From Candidatus Poribacteria bacterium (GTDB lineage: Bacteria; Poribacteria; WGA-4E; WGA-3G), in contig VXMD01000082.1 of assembly GCA_009841255.1 (NCBI GenBank), forward strand, positions 62,001 to 126,000: a stretch of 64,000 nt of DNA. The letters are read 5' to 3'. Positions within the stretch are counted from its first letter, which is position 1; every line of letters starts with the position of its first letter. Both the position numbers and the translations under genes were made by a program. Shown piece after piece: positions 23,526-32,658 of this stretch. Below the pieces are notes generated by a model that made no database searches, was not told where the DNA came from, and saw only the letters and a list, made by a program, of their open reading frames with translations.

Positions 23526-25238
23526 TCAGACAGTTCCATCGATTAAACCGCGAACCCTTTTAAGAATTGCCTTTGCTTCGGTTGCATCGGGAACCAGTTC
23601 GGCAAGAAGTGCTTCCGCTTCTCTGGTGGTATGGTCCTTCAAAATGCTCAGCACCAGTCCATCTTCAACGCGCAACGGGTACATCGAATCTCGGATAAGA
23701 CACTGCTCGTAATGCGCATTCATACTCAGGACAAATGACCTATATTTCCGGTCCTGTTGTCCTTCTTCTAAGGGTTCTGCGGGTGCAAACACATTTAAGA
23801 GTCTGTTTGGATTGCGAAGTTTCTTTTTCCGATGAAGTTCCTCAAACAACTGCACAATGCGGTGTGCAGTCTTATCCCAAGTGAACAGTACAGCCCGTTC
23901 TCTCGCTTTCTGGGAAAGCGTCTGCCACAGTTCACGGTTGCTCAATAACGAGTTAATCTTCTTGGAAAAATCCATTGGACACGGATAACTCACAAGGGTT
24001 GCTATGTCTTGGTCGAAATTCTCGGCAGCGGCAACCAATCCGGCATCTCCGACAACCGATGGGACACCATCGAAATTTGGGACGACCGGTGGAACTCCGC
24101 ACGCCATTGCCTCAAGCACCGTCAACCCAAACGTCTCCTCACCTGACATCGACAGAAAACAGTAAACATCGAACGCGTTGTAGATGAGCGGTAGTTTCTC
24201 ACGGGGATGGAATCCTACGTAGACGAGGTTATCAGGAAGTTTCCGGGAGGCATATCGTCCCATATCGGGTCCTGCAATCAAAAAAATCAGATGTGGATTC
24301 AGCTCCGCCAATTTTAAGTAGACAGATGCTCCTTTTTCCGACTGCACTCTGGAGAGATACCCGACAGTCGGTGCCACCTCAATGCGATCGTCTCCGACCG
24401 CTTTTGCAATTTTACGCTTTGCCGCCGTTTTATCCATCGGCTTAAACAATGCGGAATCCACGCCGTTGGGTAATGTATTGAAGAAACTCGGATCCCAGAC
24501 ATAATCGGCATAAAAGTCTCGGACGTAATCTGACGGCGCGGTAAACCCATCACAATCTCGCATTGCGGCATAATGCCGAAGAATGGAATTCATTGCCTGC
24601 CCGCCGTGTCCACGTGGTGCATGACTCTGAACCAGGATCGGTGGAAACTCCGGGTATCGGTAAAGTGGAAGCAGCCACTTCTCATGCTCCAGATGCAAGG
24701 TCAGAATGCCGTAATACGTTTCTGCTATTTTCGACCGAAGGCGGACCAAATCATCAACACCGATATCGACTTCATACACCCCATTCGTGATCTTCCTGTT
24801 TCGGCAACCCGCGAAGTGGAGGTCTGCGTATTTGGTGAGATGCTGAATCATATAGGAAAGTGCCATGTTGGTGCCGGCGGATAACGTTTCAATATCAAAA
24901 AACGAATCCACGGTAGCACTGGGTATCACAACAAGCAGCTTTTTCCACTTGCTTTCCGTCGCGAGACTTTCCCGTAAGTCTTCACCGCGATTGAAGAGCA
25001 AGCCTTCTTTCTCAAGTTCCGCGAATCTCTCAAACGCCTCAGCAATGTCGTCTGCTTCATAGGCGGCACTCAGTACCTGGACAATTGCCTCGTCCGTCTG
25101 TGTTTCTGCGAGTTTTAGGATGTCCGCCATGACAGGGGAGAGTTCGACGACGCGCGCTTTCTCGAGATCTGCGGCATAAAATACACCCTCCTCTTCAAAG
25201 AGATGGAGTTGGTGCAACATCTTTGGAAAATTGAGCAA
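23526..25238 (-). CDS. Glycosyltransferase (GT4) with PqqD-like N-terminus, intact
   Basis: A 570-residue protein and the first gene of the second peptide operon. Residues about 10-95 form a PqqD-like module (FYAADLEKARVVELSPVMADIL), then a GT-B enzyme with LPNGVDSALFKP, IFLIAGPDMGRY and an intact E-x7-E (ETFGLTVLE), followed by AMACGVPPVVPNFDG. A leader-binding domain fused to a glycosyltransferase suggests that the acceptor is the ribosomal peptide encoded downstream. The catalytically weaker paralogue follows after 21 bp. Confidence 0.8.
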   Translation of the reverse strand: MLNFPKMLHQLHLFEEEGVFYAADLEKARVVELSPVMADILKLAETQTDEAIVQVLSAAYEADDIAEAFERFAELEKEGLLFNRGEDLRESLATESKWKKLLVVIPSATVDSFFDIETLSAGTNMALSYMIQHLTKYADLHFAGCRNRKITNGVYEVDIGVDDLVRLRSKIAETYYGILTLHLEHEKWLLPLYRYPEFPPILVQSHAPRGHGGQAMNSILRHYAAMRDCDGFTAPSDYVRDFYADYVWDPSFFNTLPNGVDSALFKPMDKTAAKRKIAKAVGDDRIEVAPTVGYLSRVQSEKGASVYLKLAELNPHLIFLIAGPDMGRYASRKLPDNLVYVGFHPREKLPLIYNAFDVYCFLSMSGEETFGLTVLEAMACGVPPVVPNFDGVPSVVGDAGLVAAAENFDQDIATLVSYPCPMDFSKKINSLLSNRELWQTLSQKARERAVLFTWDKTAHRIVQLFEELHRKKKLRNPNRLLNVFAPAEPLEEGQQDRKYRSFVLSMNAHYEQCLIRDSMYPLRVEDGLVLSILKDHTTREAEALLAELVPDATEAKAILKRVRGLIDGTV

Positions 25239-25289
25239 TTTTTATTTTTTACCTTTCCGTTTCTAATAAAATTTCTGACTGTCTCTTTT

Positions 25290-25333
25290 AAAGACTGCAT
25301 TTTTTGTTGAAAAACGTGCATAATTTGAAAAAA
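25290..25333 (-). promoter_or_regulatory. Shared upstream element, copy 3
   Basis: It ends about 51 bp before the start of the first glycosyltransferase of the peptide operon. On the minus strand it reads TTTTTTTCA-AATTA-TGCACGTTTTT and later GCAGTCTTT. It is almost identical to 17807-17850. Confidence 0.55.
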
Positions 25334-25525
25334 AAAGAAAATTTATTTTTTATTTCCCAGTTTATAGCAGGACGCGAATACTTCACGAATGCCCACACCG
25401 TAAGACTTAGATACATTTTCTATTGTGGTTAGCGTAAAATGATGTGGAATGCAAAATTTTGCACGTTCTGAAGCCTACCCGTGTGGAACTGGCGACAGTG
25501 CTTTAAAAGTGGGAATATTCTGAAG

Positions 25526-25560
25526 GAAAAAAAAGAGGGTGGCATACACCACCCTCTTTC
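25526..25560 (-). terminator. Rho-independent terminator
   Basis: On the minus strand GAGGGTGG-TGTATG-CCACCCTC is followed by eight T residues. It terminates the HTH/coiled-coil gene that ends at 25603. Confidence 0.9.
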
Positions 25561-25602
25561 GTAATTTCTGTAAAGGAAAACTGACGTGTATTATCCCTAG
25601 CT

Positions 25603-26046
25603 TTACGATTGCGGATTGGTCCGTCTCGCCTCTACCAAGATTTGGAAGCCTTCTGTAATTATCCGAAGCAGTTGCGTCTGGTTTTCCGCGATGATGTGTT
25701 GAAGGTCCCTGCTGTTTTCAAGGACCATTTTGTGATTCTCAAGAATTTGCTTGTTTTGTTCTGCCAGTGCTCTATTTTCCTGTCTTAAAATAGCGATAAC
25801 GAGGTTTTTGCTAAGGGCGCGGGGTATGTTGTGAGGATCTTCGAGACTGTGTTCCAAGATTTCTAAATCTTATGTATTGAAATCGCCGTAGACGGCTTTA
25901 ATGTCTTCAATCTCTAAGATGAATTTACCCCCTGAATCCTTCTGCGGCGTGATAATCCCCTTCTTGATGTCGGCATAAATTTTGGATACTGAGATCCCTA
26001 AGAGTTCTGCCGTTTGGTTTATTGTTAATGTTTTTACAGTTGCCAT
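25603..26046 (-). pseudogene. HTH (MerR/excisionase-like) coiled-coil protein interrupted by an in-frame stop
   Basis: From the ATG at 26046, 58 codons encode a small helix-turn-helix protein (LTINQTAELLGISVSKIYADIKKG), ending in TAA at 25870-25872. The same frame is then open for 88 more codons to 25603, giving a coiled-coil-rich segment (LRQENRALAEQNKQILENHK). HTH followed by coiled coil is a normal layout for MerR-like regulators, so one nonsense mutation probably split a 146-residue gene. Two separate small genes, the second starting at TTG 25857, are the alternative. The 58-residue part has AGGAG upstream. Confidence 0.65.
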
Positions 26047-26837
26047 AAAAAATATTTGCTCCTACTGTTTGTTTGGTGATATGAACGTGACGTTTTAGAC
26101 ATCCGTGATGTCCAGATTTTTGATGTGGATTTCTACTTCCTTCCACTTTGAAGAAAAAGCAAATAGAGAAACGCTTGACTGGTTTTTGATTTGTCCTAGG
26201 ACAGACCTGCATTTCTCCTTATGATCATATAAATATTGTAGACGCGTCTGCAAAAATTATTGCCGCAGCAGCGATTTTGAGCAATAACATTCCCTCCGGT
26301 TAGTCTTTTCCATCTATATTGATACCCTGAAACCGCTGATATCGCAGTGGGAAATTCATGGCGTGCGGAGCGAAACTTCTCTACACACTTGCAATAGAGC
26401 CGGAGAAGCCGAAACTGCTGAGGTTGTCTGAGTCTGGAATGGGGGAGAAAAATGAGAGAGGAAAAAGAGCAGTGGATGCTACTTTTTCCCACTTTCCTTG
26501 GGTCGAAATCTCAATCACTATGTTTCAATATAAACATAGACGCTATTACCAAACCTGAAGTGGTATGAACCCTTGGTGTGATGGGAAAAAAAGATGAGAA
26601 ACCCTGTAAGTTAAGTATAGGCTACCTCAATAAATGGTTCCCCAGATCAAACCCTCGGTAGTCAGGTCAAATGATTACCCCTGATTGCGTTAGTATCTAC
26701 CATAATAGGACTTACGCAGCAGCGATTTTTATCGTAGAAGATTTCAGTTGTTGACAAAGATATCCAGAAAGTAATCCATGTTTGACTTGGTAAAGCCTTT
26801 GATCTGTTTCATAAGCTTCCCGCATCAAGCGAACAGC
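26047..26837. other. 790-bp region without a recognisable gene
   Basis: Short open frames here have no ribosome-binding site or recognisable motif. The 15-mer CGCAGCAGCGATTTT occurs twice, near 26266 and 26716, the second after GGACTTA, which suggests remnants of a repeat or an old mobile element. Confidence 0.4.
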
Positions 26838-27608
26838 TCAAATGTTTGAATGCGACTGACACCCATCAACGTTCACACAGGCACCCGTTACAAGACTTGC
26901 GCGTTCCGATGCGAGAAAGACGACGACGTTCGCGATTTCTTCGGGCTTCCCGAACCTACCGAGCGGCATATCGCTTTTTACAAAGGCCTCCATCGCCTCT
27001 GGATCTGCCGCGATACGGCGCGCCCAACCGCCACCCGGAAAGAGAATCGAACCCGGGGCGACGCTATTGACCCGGATATTGTCCGGTGCGAGTTCCCTTG
27101 CCAACGACTTTGTCATACTGATCTCGGCGGCTTTTGCAGCGTTATAGGTGATGTGCCCGCCGCCTTCTCTACCGTAGATGGAGGTTATCATCAGAATCAC
27201 ACCGCTTCCCCGCTTTTTCATTTCAGGAATCGCGCGTCGGTTCACCCGTGCCCCAGATACAAGATTCAGGTCGAGGATCTCGTGCCATTCGGTATCCGAA
27301 ATCTCTTCCAGAGGGGTCCACCGACTGCCACCGACGTTGTTCACAACGACATCAATTCCACCATACGTTTCGATTGTTTCCGATATGAACGCGTCAACCT
27401 GTTCGCCATCCGTCACATCTGTGAGTTTGGCGAAGACTTCGGCACCTTTTGCTGACAGTTCATCTGTTACATTTTGGAGTGTATCTTGCGTCCTACCACA
27501 GATGCTCAACCGTGCCCCTTCTTCAGCAAAACCGTGCGCGATCGCACGTCCGATCCCGCGACTCGCACCCGTTACAACGACCACTTTGTTCTTGAGTCCT
27601 AAATCCAT
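26838..27608 (-). CDS. SDR-family oxidoreductase (FabG-like)
   Basis: A 256-residue classical short-chain dehydrogenase. The NAD(P) site TGASRGIGRAIA is at about 14-25, NNVGG follows, and the catalytic Ser and Y-x3-K are in ITSIYGREGGGHITYNAAK. The C-terminal VTGACVNVDGC is typical of the family. AGGGAG precedes the ATG. The substrate cannot be inferred; the gene stands alone on the minus strand. Confidence 0.9.
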   Translation of the reverse strand: MDLGLKNKVVVVTGASRGIGRAIAHGFAEEGARLSICGRTQDTLQNVTDELSAKGAEVFAKLTDVTDGEQVDAFISETIETYGGIDVVVNNVGGSRWTPLEEISDTEWHEILDLNLVSGARVNRRAIPEMKKRGSGVILMITSIYGREGGGHITYNAAKAAEISMTKSLARELAPDNIRVNSVAPGSILFPGGGWARRIAADPEAMEAFVKSDMPLGRFGKPEEIANVVVFLASERASLVTGACVNVDGCQSHSNI

Positions 27609-27799
27609 TAGATCTCCCTATTCCCTTTTGGAGTATCGGCTTAAAAAAAGCCCTAATATTTCTACGCTGCCATTATAGTGGATACTCCCGAAAATATCAA
27701 CGAGATAATTATGCCATCAGCCATCAGCAATCGTCAGTCAGCAAAGAGTGTTCCTCCTACAACAAAGAACTGAATGTCCTATTTAAAATGAAAACACGC

Positions 27800-27828
27800 T
27801 TGACAATTCCCAAAGATTATGGTAAAAT
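27800..27828 (+). promoter_or_regulatory. Sigma-70-type promoter for ferredoxin
   Basis: TTGACA and TAAAAT are separated by exactly 17 bp, about 85 bp before the ferredoxin start. The upstream part of this 300-bp gap holds a short CAGTCAGCAAAGAG repeat also seen near 44515. Confidence 0.75.
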
Positions 27829-27912
27829 ATATGTATTGAGCGTATTAGAAGGATTCTGCCCGATTTTAGAATAGAAAGTTTTGGCTTGCACGCCAAAAAT
27901 AGGAAAAGATTC

Positions 27913-28371
27913 ATGGCATACTACATTACTGACGAATGTATCGGGTGTATGGCGTGTTTGACGAACTGCCCGGTTGACGCAATAACAGGCGATCGGAATA
28001 TGCTACACATCATCGATCCGAATATTTGCATTGATTGCAGCGCATGCGGGATGGTCTGTCCCGTCGAGGCAATCCGTGACCAGTTCGGAGAGGTGTGCAA
28101 ATTCATTCGTCGACCTACACACCGACCCGTCGCCGTTATCTACGAAGAACTCTGCTCCGGCTGCGACTTCTGTGTCCATATTTGTCCATGGGATTGTCTT
28201 GAACTTAAGGACCCAGAGACCGGCGAACACGCCGAAAGCTTCTTCGGTATCTGCGAATTGGTCAAACCCAAAGACTGCGTCGGTTGCAAGCTGTGCGAAG
28301 AGGTCTGCATCAAGGACGCTATCCGCGTTGAATCCCCTGTGCTTGTGGAACTTGCTGAAGCCGCAGACTAA
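27913..28371 (+). CDS. Polyferredoxin with four 4Fe-4S motifs
   Basis: A 152-residue protein from the ATG at 27913, preceded by AGGAAAAG; the frame opens further upstream. Four C-x2-C-x2-C-x3-C motifs are seen: CIGCMACLTNC, CIDCSACGMVC, CSGCDFCVHIC and CVGCKLCEEVC. It is a soluble electron carrier or a subunit of an oxidoreductase. No partner enzyme is next to it. Confidence 0.9.
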   Translation: MAYYITDECIGCMACLTNCPVDAITGDRNMLHIIDPNICIDCSACGMVCPVEAIRDQFGEVCKFIRRPTHRPVAVIYEELCSGCDFCVHICPWDCLELKDPETGEHAESFFGICELVKPKDCVGCKLCEEVCIKDAIRVESPVLVELAEAAD

Positions 28372-28597
28372 TTTTAATTTTACCTTGCGGATTTTTAATC
28401 ATACCTTGCGGAAAAACAACGGGGTTGGTGCTGGAAAGGTTGCTTCTCAAATCCGCGCTCCACTTCGTTACGCGCTACGGGTTTGTTTAAAGAGCAGATA
28501 GTTCGTAATGAAATGGAGAACGGATATACGGAAACACATTGTATGCATCAAATCCACTTGACCGAACCGCAAGGAACGCTTAAAAATATTGTTGCAG
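28372..28597 (+). repeat. Mosaic leader repeat, copy 1 (226 bp)
   Basis: It is almost identical, in opposite orientation, to 52171-52398, with only a handful of differences. It contains two CCTTGCGG units, a block with GCGCTCCACTTCGTTACGCGC, a block CGGATATACGG, and the end unit GAACCGCAAGGAACGCTTAAAA. It fills the gap between the ferredoxin and gmk. Confidence 0.9.
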
Positions 28598-28679
28598 GCT
28601 ACGTCTGAGTATCACCAGAAACCTGCGCGTAAGCGAAGCGGAGCGCAGAGCGAGAACCTAATAAATTAAAACGCTTCCA

Positions 28680-29333
28680 ATGGCGAACACACACCTCTAT
28701 AAACCGCACCTCGTCATCGTCATCTCTGGACCCTCCGGTTCAGGAAAAAGTACCGTCATTGATACCCTCTGCAAAGCGGATGAAACGCTACAACTCTCTG
28801 TCTCTGCAACGACGCGTAAGCCACGTCCCCGTGAAGTAGATGGTGTTGATTACCATTTCCTGTCAAAAGCGGAATTTAAAAAATATATTCAGCAGGACAA
28901 ATTCTTAGAATGGGCAGAATATGGCGACAATCTCTACGGGACGCTCACATCTGAAATCGCCGCCGCACGTGATGCCGGAAAAGACGCTATCTTAGAGATT
29001 GAGGTAAAGGGTTCCTTGCAAATCCGAGAACAAGATCTCACGCCGGCAAGAAGTATCCTCATCTTTATCGTCCCGCCATCGCTCGCCACCTTGGAGAAAC
29101 GTCTCCGCCGCAGAAACACAGAATCGGAGACGGAACTGAAACAACGATTGGATATAGCGAAATCCGAAGTCCGCGAGATTCAGCACTACAATTACTGGGT
29201 AAGCAACCCACAGGGCGGCGTCCAACAAGCAGTTCAACAAATCCAGACGATCATTAGTGCCGAACGATCTCGCATTGACCCCAAACTCATAGAGACAATC
29301 AACCCCTTACTCGGCATTGATGGTGTAGATTAA
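28680..29333 (+). CDS. gmk: Guanylate kinase
   Basis: A 217-residue protein that converts GMP to GDP using ATP. The P-loop GPSGSGKST is near residue 18. The GMP-binding region has SVSATTRKPRPREVDGVDYHF and EWAEYGDNLYGT. Length fits the family. A mosaic repeat lies directly upstream, and coaBC and rsmA follow on the same strand, each after another repeat copy. Confidence 0.95.
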   Translation: MANTHLYKPHLVIVISGPSGSGKSTVIDTLCKADETLQLSVSATTRKPRPREVDGVDYHFLSKAEFKKYIQQDKFLEWAEYGDNLYGTLTSEIAAARDAGKDAILEIEVKGSLQIREQDLTPARSILIFIVPPSLATLEKRLRRRNTESETELKQRLDIAKSEVREIQHYNYWVSNPQGGVQQAVQQIQTIISAERSRIDPKLIETINPLLGIDGVD

Positions 29334-29393
29334 ATCCAAATTTGGTATTCCAAAAGAGCTGTCAGCAATTAGTAAAAAGGTTTCCTTAGCCCG

Positions 29394-29490
29394 AAACATG
29401 TAGCCTGCAACAACAGCGCAGGCGGATAGAAGTGTTGCCCCAGATAGTTCAAACAACCTTTATTACTCCGCAAGGGACAATTAAAAATGG
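29394..29490 (+). repeat. Mosaic leader repeat before coaBC
   Basis: It contains GTAGCCTGCAACAACAGCGCAGGCGGAT and ends in CCGCAAGGGACAATTAAAAATG, which includes the ATG of coaBC. The AAGGGA in the repeat is the likely ribosome-binding site. Confidence 0.75.
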
Positions 29491-30719
29491 AATTTAGAGA
29501 GCGGACGATCATCTTAGGTGTTACAGGCGGCATCGCCATCCATAAATCGATTGACGTGGCAAGCCAACTTGTCAAAGGCGGCGCATCCGTCCACGTCGTC
29601 ATGACGGAAAACGCCACGCGTCTCGTGCAGCCATTGCAATTCCAAGTCATCTCACGGAATCCTGTCCTCCTGAACCTATTTGATACCGGAACAGACTGGA
29701 AACCCCCGCATATCGATCTCGCCGACCGTGCGGATCTACTCGCAATCGTCCCTACGACGGCGAATATCATCGGTAAAATGGCGAACGGCATCGCTGATGA
29801 TGCGCTTTCCACCGTTGCGGTTTCGGTTCACTGTCCAATCCTCCTCACACCCGCAATGAACGGACACATGTATCACAATCCGTTTGTGCAACAGAATATC
29901 GACACCTTGAAAACACACGGGATTCATTTCATTGAACCCGCTAGCGGTGACTTAGCATGCGGCTATGAAGGGACGGGACGGCTGAATACAGTAGAGGCAA
30001 TTCTACAACGGATGCGTGATATGCTCGCTGCGAGGTCAGACACCGTACCCGAGGTCGAAGCACAAGATTTACGCGGGACCCGCGTTCTTGTCACGGCAGG
30101 AGCAACGCGCGAGTATATCGACCCGGTCCGATTTATTACCAATCGCTCCAGCGGCAAGATGGGATACGCTATTGCCGAAGCGGCTGCACAGCGCGGCGCA
30201 ACGGTACGCCTCATCAGTGGTGCCGCCACTGTCCCTGCCCCCATCGGCATTGAAACCCAGCACATCGAGACGACGCTTGAGCTGTACGATGCAATGCTGC
30301 AAGCCTTCAACGAAACAGACATTGTTATCATGGCGGGCGCGCCTGCCGATTATCGACCGAGCGAATTTACACCCCATAAAATCAAAAAAACTGCTGAAAC
30401 CTTGACACTTTCACTCGAAAGGAATCCGGACATCGCGCAGACGCTTGGCAAACAGAAAACGAATCAAATCCTCGTTTGTTTTGCCGCCGAAACGAACGAT
30501 CTCCTTGAGAACGCGAAAAAGAAGTTGATCCGCAAAAATTGTGATCTCATTGTCGCGAATGACATCCTTGCGGAAGGCGCCGGATTCGGAGTCGATACGA
30601 ATATCGTAACCTTGCTCGACCAAGACGGCACCTGCGAACAACTCCCACGTTCCTCAAAGCGCGACGTGGCGGATGCTATTCTGAACAAGGTTGTTTCCCT
30701 CAGGAAGCGAAAGAAGTAA
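29487..30719 (+). CDS. coaBC: Bifunctional phosphopantothenoylcysteine decarboxylase/synthetase
   Basis: A 410-residue enzyme for two steps of coenzyme A synthesis. The N-terminal flavoprotein half has GVTGGIAIHKS, the substrate-binding PAMNGHM and ASGDLACGYEGTGRL. The C-terminal synthetase half starts near residue 193 with VLVTAGATREYIDPVR, then TNRSSGKMG. Length and motif order are typical. Its ribosome-binding site is part of a repeat copy. Confidence 0.95.
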   Translation: MEFRERTIILGVTGGIAIHKSIDVASQLVKGGASVHVVMTENATRLVQPLQFQVISRNPVLLNLFDTGTDWKPPHIDLADRADLLAIVPTTANIIGKMANGIADDALSTVAVSVHCPILLTPAMNGHMYHNPFVQQNIDTLKTHGIHFIEPASGDLACGYEGTGRLNTVEAILQRMRDMLAARSDTVPEVEAQDLRGTRVLVTAGATREYIDPVRFITNRSSGKMGYAIAEAAAQRGATVRLISGAATVPAPIGIETQHIETTLELYDAMLQAFNETDIVIMAGAPADYRPSEFTPHKIKKTAETLTLSLERNPDIAQTLGKQKTNQILVCFAAETNDLLENAKKKLIRKNCDLIVANDILAEGAGFGVDTNIVTLLDQDGTCEQLPRSSKRDVADAILNKVVSLRKRKK

Positions 30720-30769
30720 ATCCTTTGAGAATAAGGATTTACCATCTCTTCTGAAAAATCAATCAAATC

Positions 30770-30933
30770 CAGCCGTGAATTAATCGGAAACCTACCTGTA
30801 ATGAAATAGGACCGGGATTTACAGGGTTTCAGAATAGTAACGAAACCATAGCCCGTAACGGAGTGGAGGGCGGATCTACGGAGCGGCATGTGAACACACA
30901 GACTCGCTTCATCGAACCGCAAGGTAAATTAGA
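30770..30933 (+). repeat. Mosaic leader repeat before rsmA
   Basis: It contains GTAACGGAGTGGAGGGCGGAT and the end unit GAACCGCAAGGTAAATTAG, just before the rsmA ATG. AAGG is again placed as a ribosome-binding site. Confidence 0.7.
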
Positions 30934-30936
30934 AAG

Positions 30937-31782
30937 ATGAATCACCGACAGGTCCGCGACTTCTTTGCACTACATCGTACCCGCCCCAAAAAACAATTAG
31001 GACAAAACTTCCTCGTTAACCCCGAAGCCCTCGAAATTATTCTCGCAGCAGGAGAACTCACCGAGACCGACATCGTCATAGAAATCGGTGCCGGTTTAGG
31101 GTGCCTCACGGACGTTTTAGTGAGACGTGCCAAACGTGTAATTGCCGTTGAAGTGGACGAACTGTTATACAAGGCGTTAGTATCGCAATTCTCGACAGAC
31201 TCACGCGTTCAACTCCTCAACGCCGACATCCTTAAACTCGAACTCTATCGATTATTGGAATCCAACAGCACACCGTCCACTTACAAAGTTATAGCGAACC
31301 TACCTTATAGTATTACGACCCCAATCTTGTGGAAACTGCTCGATCATCACACACAAATTCATAGCTGCGTATTGATGATGCAGAAGGAGGTCGCTGAAAG
31401 GATTGTTGCTGAACCTGGAGGAAAGGACTACGGTGCATTGACGATCGGTGTCGCGTATTGGACGGATGCGACACTCATCGCTACGCTGTCGCCGGAAAAC
31501 TTTTATCCGGCACCCAAAGTAGACTCGGCACTCCTAAAGCTGACGATGCGTCAACATCCAAAGGTGAGGGTTGAAAATGAGGAATTCTTCTTTAAACTCG
31601 TACGGACGGCGTTTCGGACGCGGCGGAAGATGCTAAAAAATACACTCGTTAGGAGTCGACTGACATCAGCGAAAGTATTGGAGACGGCTTTTGAGGAACT
31701 CGGTATCGCGCCAGAGCGGCGTGCTGAAACATTGGATATCACAGAATTTGCAGCGCTCGCAAATTTTTTGTTTTTAAATTAA
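30937..31782 (+). CDS. rsmA: 16S rRNA dimethyladenosine transferase
   Basis: A 281-residue member of the KsgA family that dimethylates two adjacent adenines near the 3' end of 16S rRNA using SAM. LGQNFLVN is followed by the SAM site EIGAGLGCLT, the acidic residue in VIAVEVDE, and the catalytic ANLPYSI. It ends 7 bp from a convergent lipoprotein gene. Confidence 0.95.
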   Translation: MNHRQVRDFFALHRTRPKKQLGQNFLVNPEALEIILAAGELTETDIVIEIGAGLGCLTDVLVRRAKRVIAVEVDELLYKALVSQFSTDSRVQLLNADILKLELYRLLESNSTPSTYKVIANLPYSITTPILWKLLDHHTQIHSCVLMMQKEVAERIVAEPGGKDYGALTIGVAYWTDATLIATLSPENFYPAPKVDSALLKLTMRQHPKVRVENEEFFFKLVRTAFRTRRKMLKNTLVRSRLTSAKVLETAFEELGIAPERRAETLDITEFAALANFLFLN

Positions 31783-31789
31783 GGTAAAC

Positions 31790-32569
31790 TTAAAGACGGA
31801 TATCTAATTCGAAAAGTTGCCAATACACAATCTTCCAATCCCTTCCTTCACGCCGGAATTCAAACTTACAACTGGCTTCGATTTCCCGTAAGTCTCGTTC
31901 CTCCCCTTTTTCTGCGTCAACATCCAGTTGAAGCGTCGCCGCCGCCTTTCGGGCATGCGTTATATCCATTTCTATATCTTGGAATAGGAATTGAAGCGAG
32001 ACATATTCCTCAAAAAGTTGTGTCATCGCCGGAACGACACCCGCATAATTTTCAGGAATAATCCCCGACGCCACACCGAAAAGTGTGGCTGGATCGTCCG
32101 CTGCGACATAGGTTTCCGAGAAAAACGCTTGAATCGCTTCGATGTTTTCCATATCCACCGATTCAAGCAACGCTGCAAAATTTGCAAAGAATTCCTGTAA
32201 CTCGACCCCTGGATCCTTCAGCGGTGTCAACACAATATCGGCAATCAACCGTTCTTGTCCAAGTACAAGGGGTTGACTATACGGCTTATAATCTGGATCC
32301 GCAACGGTCAAAGTATGAACATCTCCGTAAAGCACACCTTGAAAAGTGTAATTGCCATCTACCCCAGTTTCAAAGGATAGCCCGATTAGCGTCACATTTA
32401 CCCCAGGAATAGGATTTCCCGTTCCAGCATCGGTGATAGTTCCAGAGACCGTGCCGTATTCAAGGGTTGCCGGTTTTTCAGATTCCGATTCAGTTGTCTG
32501 TTCTACCTCTCCACACGCGAAAAGGCAAGCCACCAGTAGGAGAAGCGAGATATTTATTTTTAGCGTCAC
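31790..32569 (-). CDS. Lipoprotein with carboxypeptidase-regulatory-like domain
   Basis: A 259-residue protein with a lipoprotein signal (LLLLVACLFACG, Cys at about 19). Residues about 38-115 form a CarboxypepD_reg-like beta-sandwich (GTVSGTITDAGTGNPIPGVNVTL, with DGNYTFQGV). The C-terminal half, with FFSETYVA and REGRDWKIVYWQL, resembles an NTF2-like fold. It is probably anchored in the outer or inner membrane facing the periplasm. Its function is unknown. Confidence 0.75.
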   Translation of the reverse strand: MTLKINISLLLLVACLFACGEVEQTTESESEKPATLEYGTVSGTITDAGTGNPIPGVNVTLIGLSFETGVDGNYTFQGVLYGDVHTLTVADPDYKPYSQPLVLGQERLIADIVLTPLKDPGVELQEFFANFAALLESVDMENIEAIQAFFSETYVAADDPATLFGVASGIIPENYAGVVPAMTQLFEEYVSLQFLFQDIEMDITHARKAAATLQLDVDAEKGEERDLREIEASCKFEFRREGRDWKIVYWQLFELDIRL

Positions 32570-32658
32570 GGTTTACTTACCATCCTTTTTCTCAAATCTT
32601 TTTCATCTACTTTAAGTCGCATTTGGGGTGCAAAGTTTTCGCGTCTCGTTAGTGCCCC

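Noticed and set aside
26196-26492. Minus-strand open frame of 98 codons in the 26-kb gap
   Set aside because: No start signal, odd composition rich in Arg and Cys, and part of a region with repeated 15-mers; treated as non-coding.
26838-27455. Plus-strand open frame of 201 codons opposite the SDR gene
   Set aside because: The SDR on the minus strand has complete catalytic motifs; the plus-strand frame is a codon-bias shadow.
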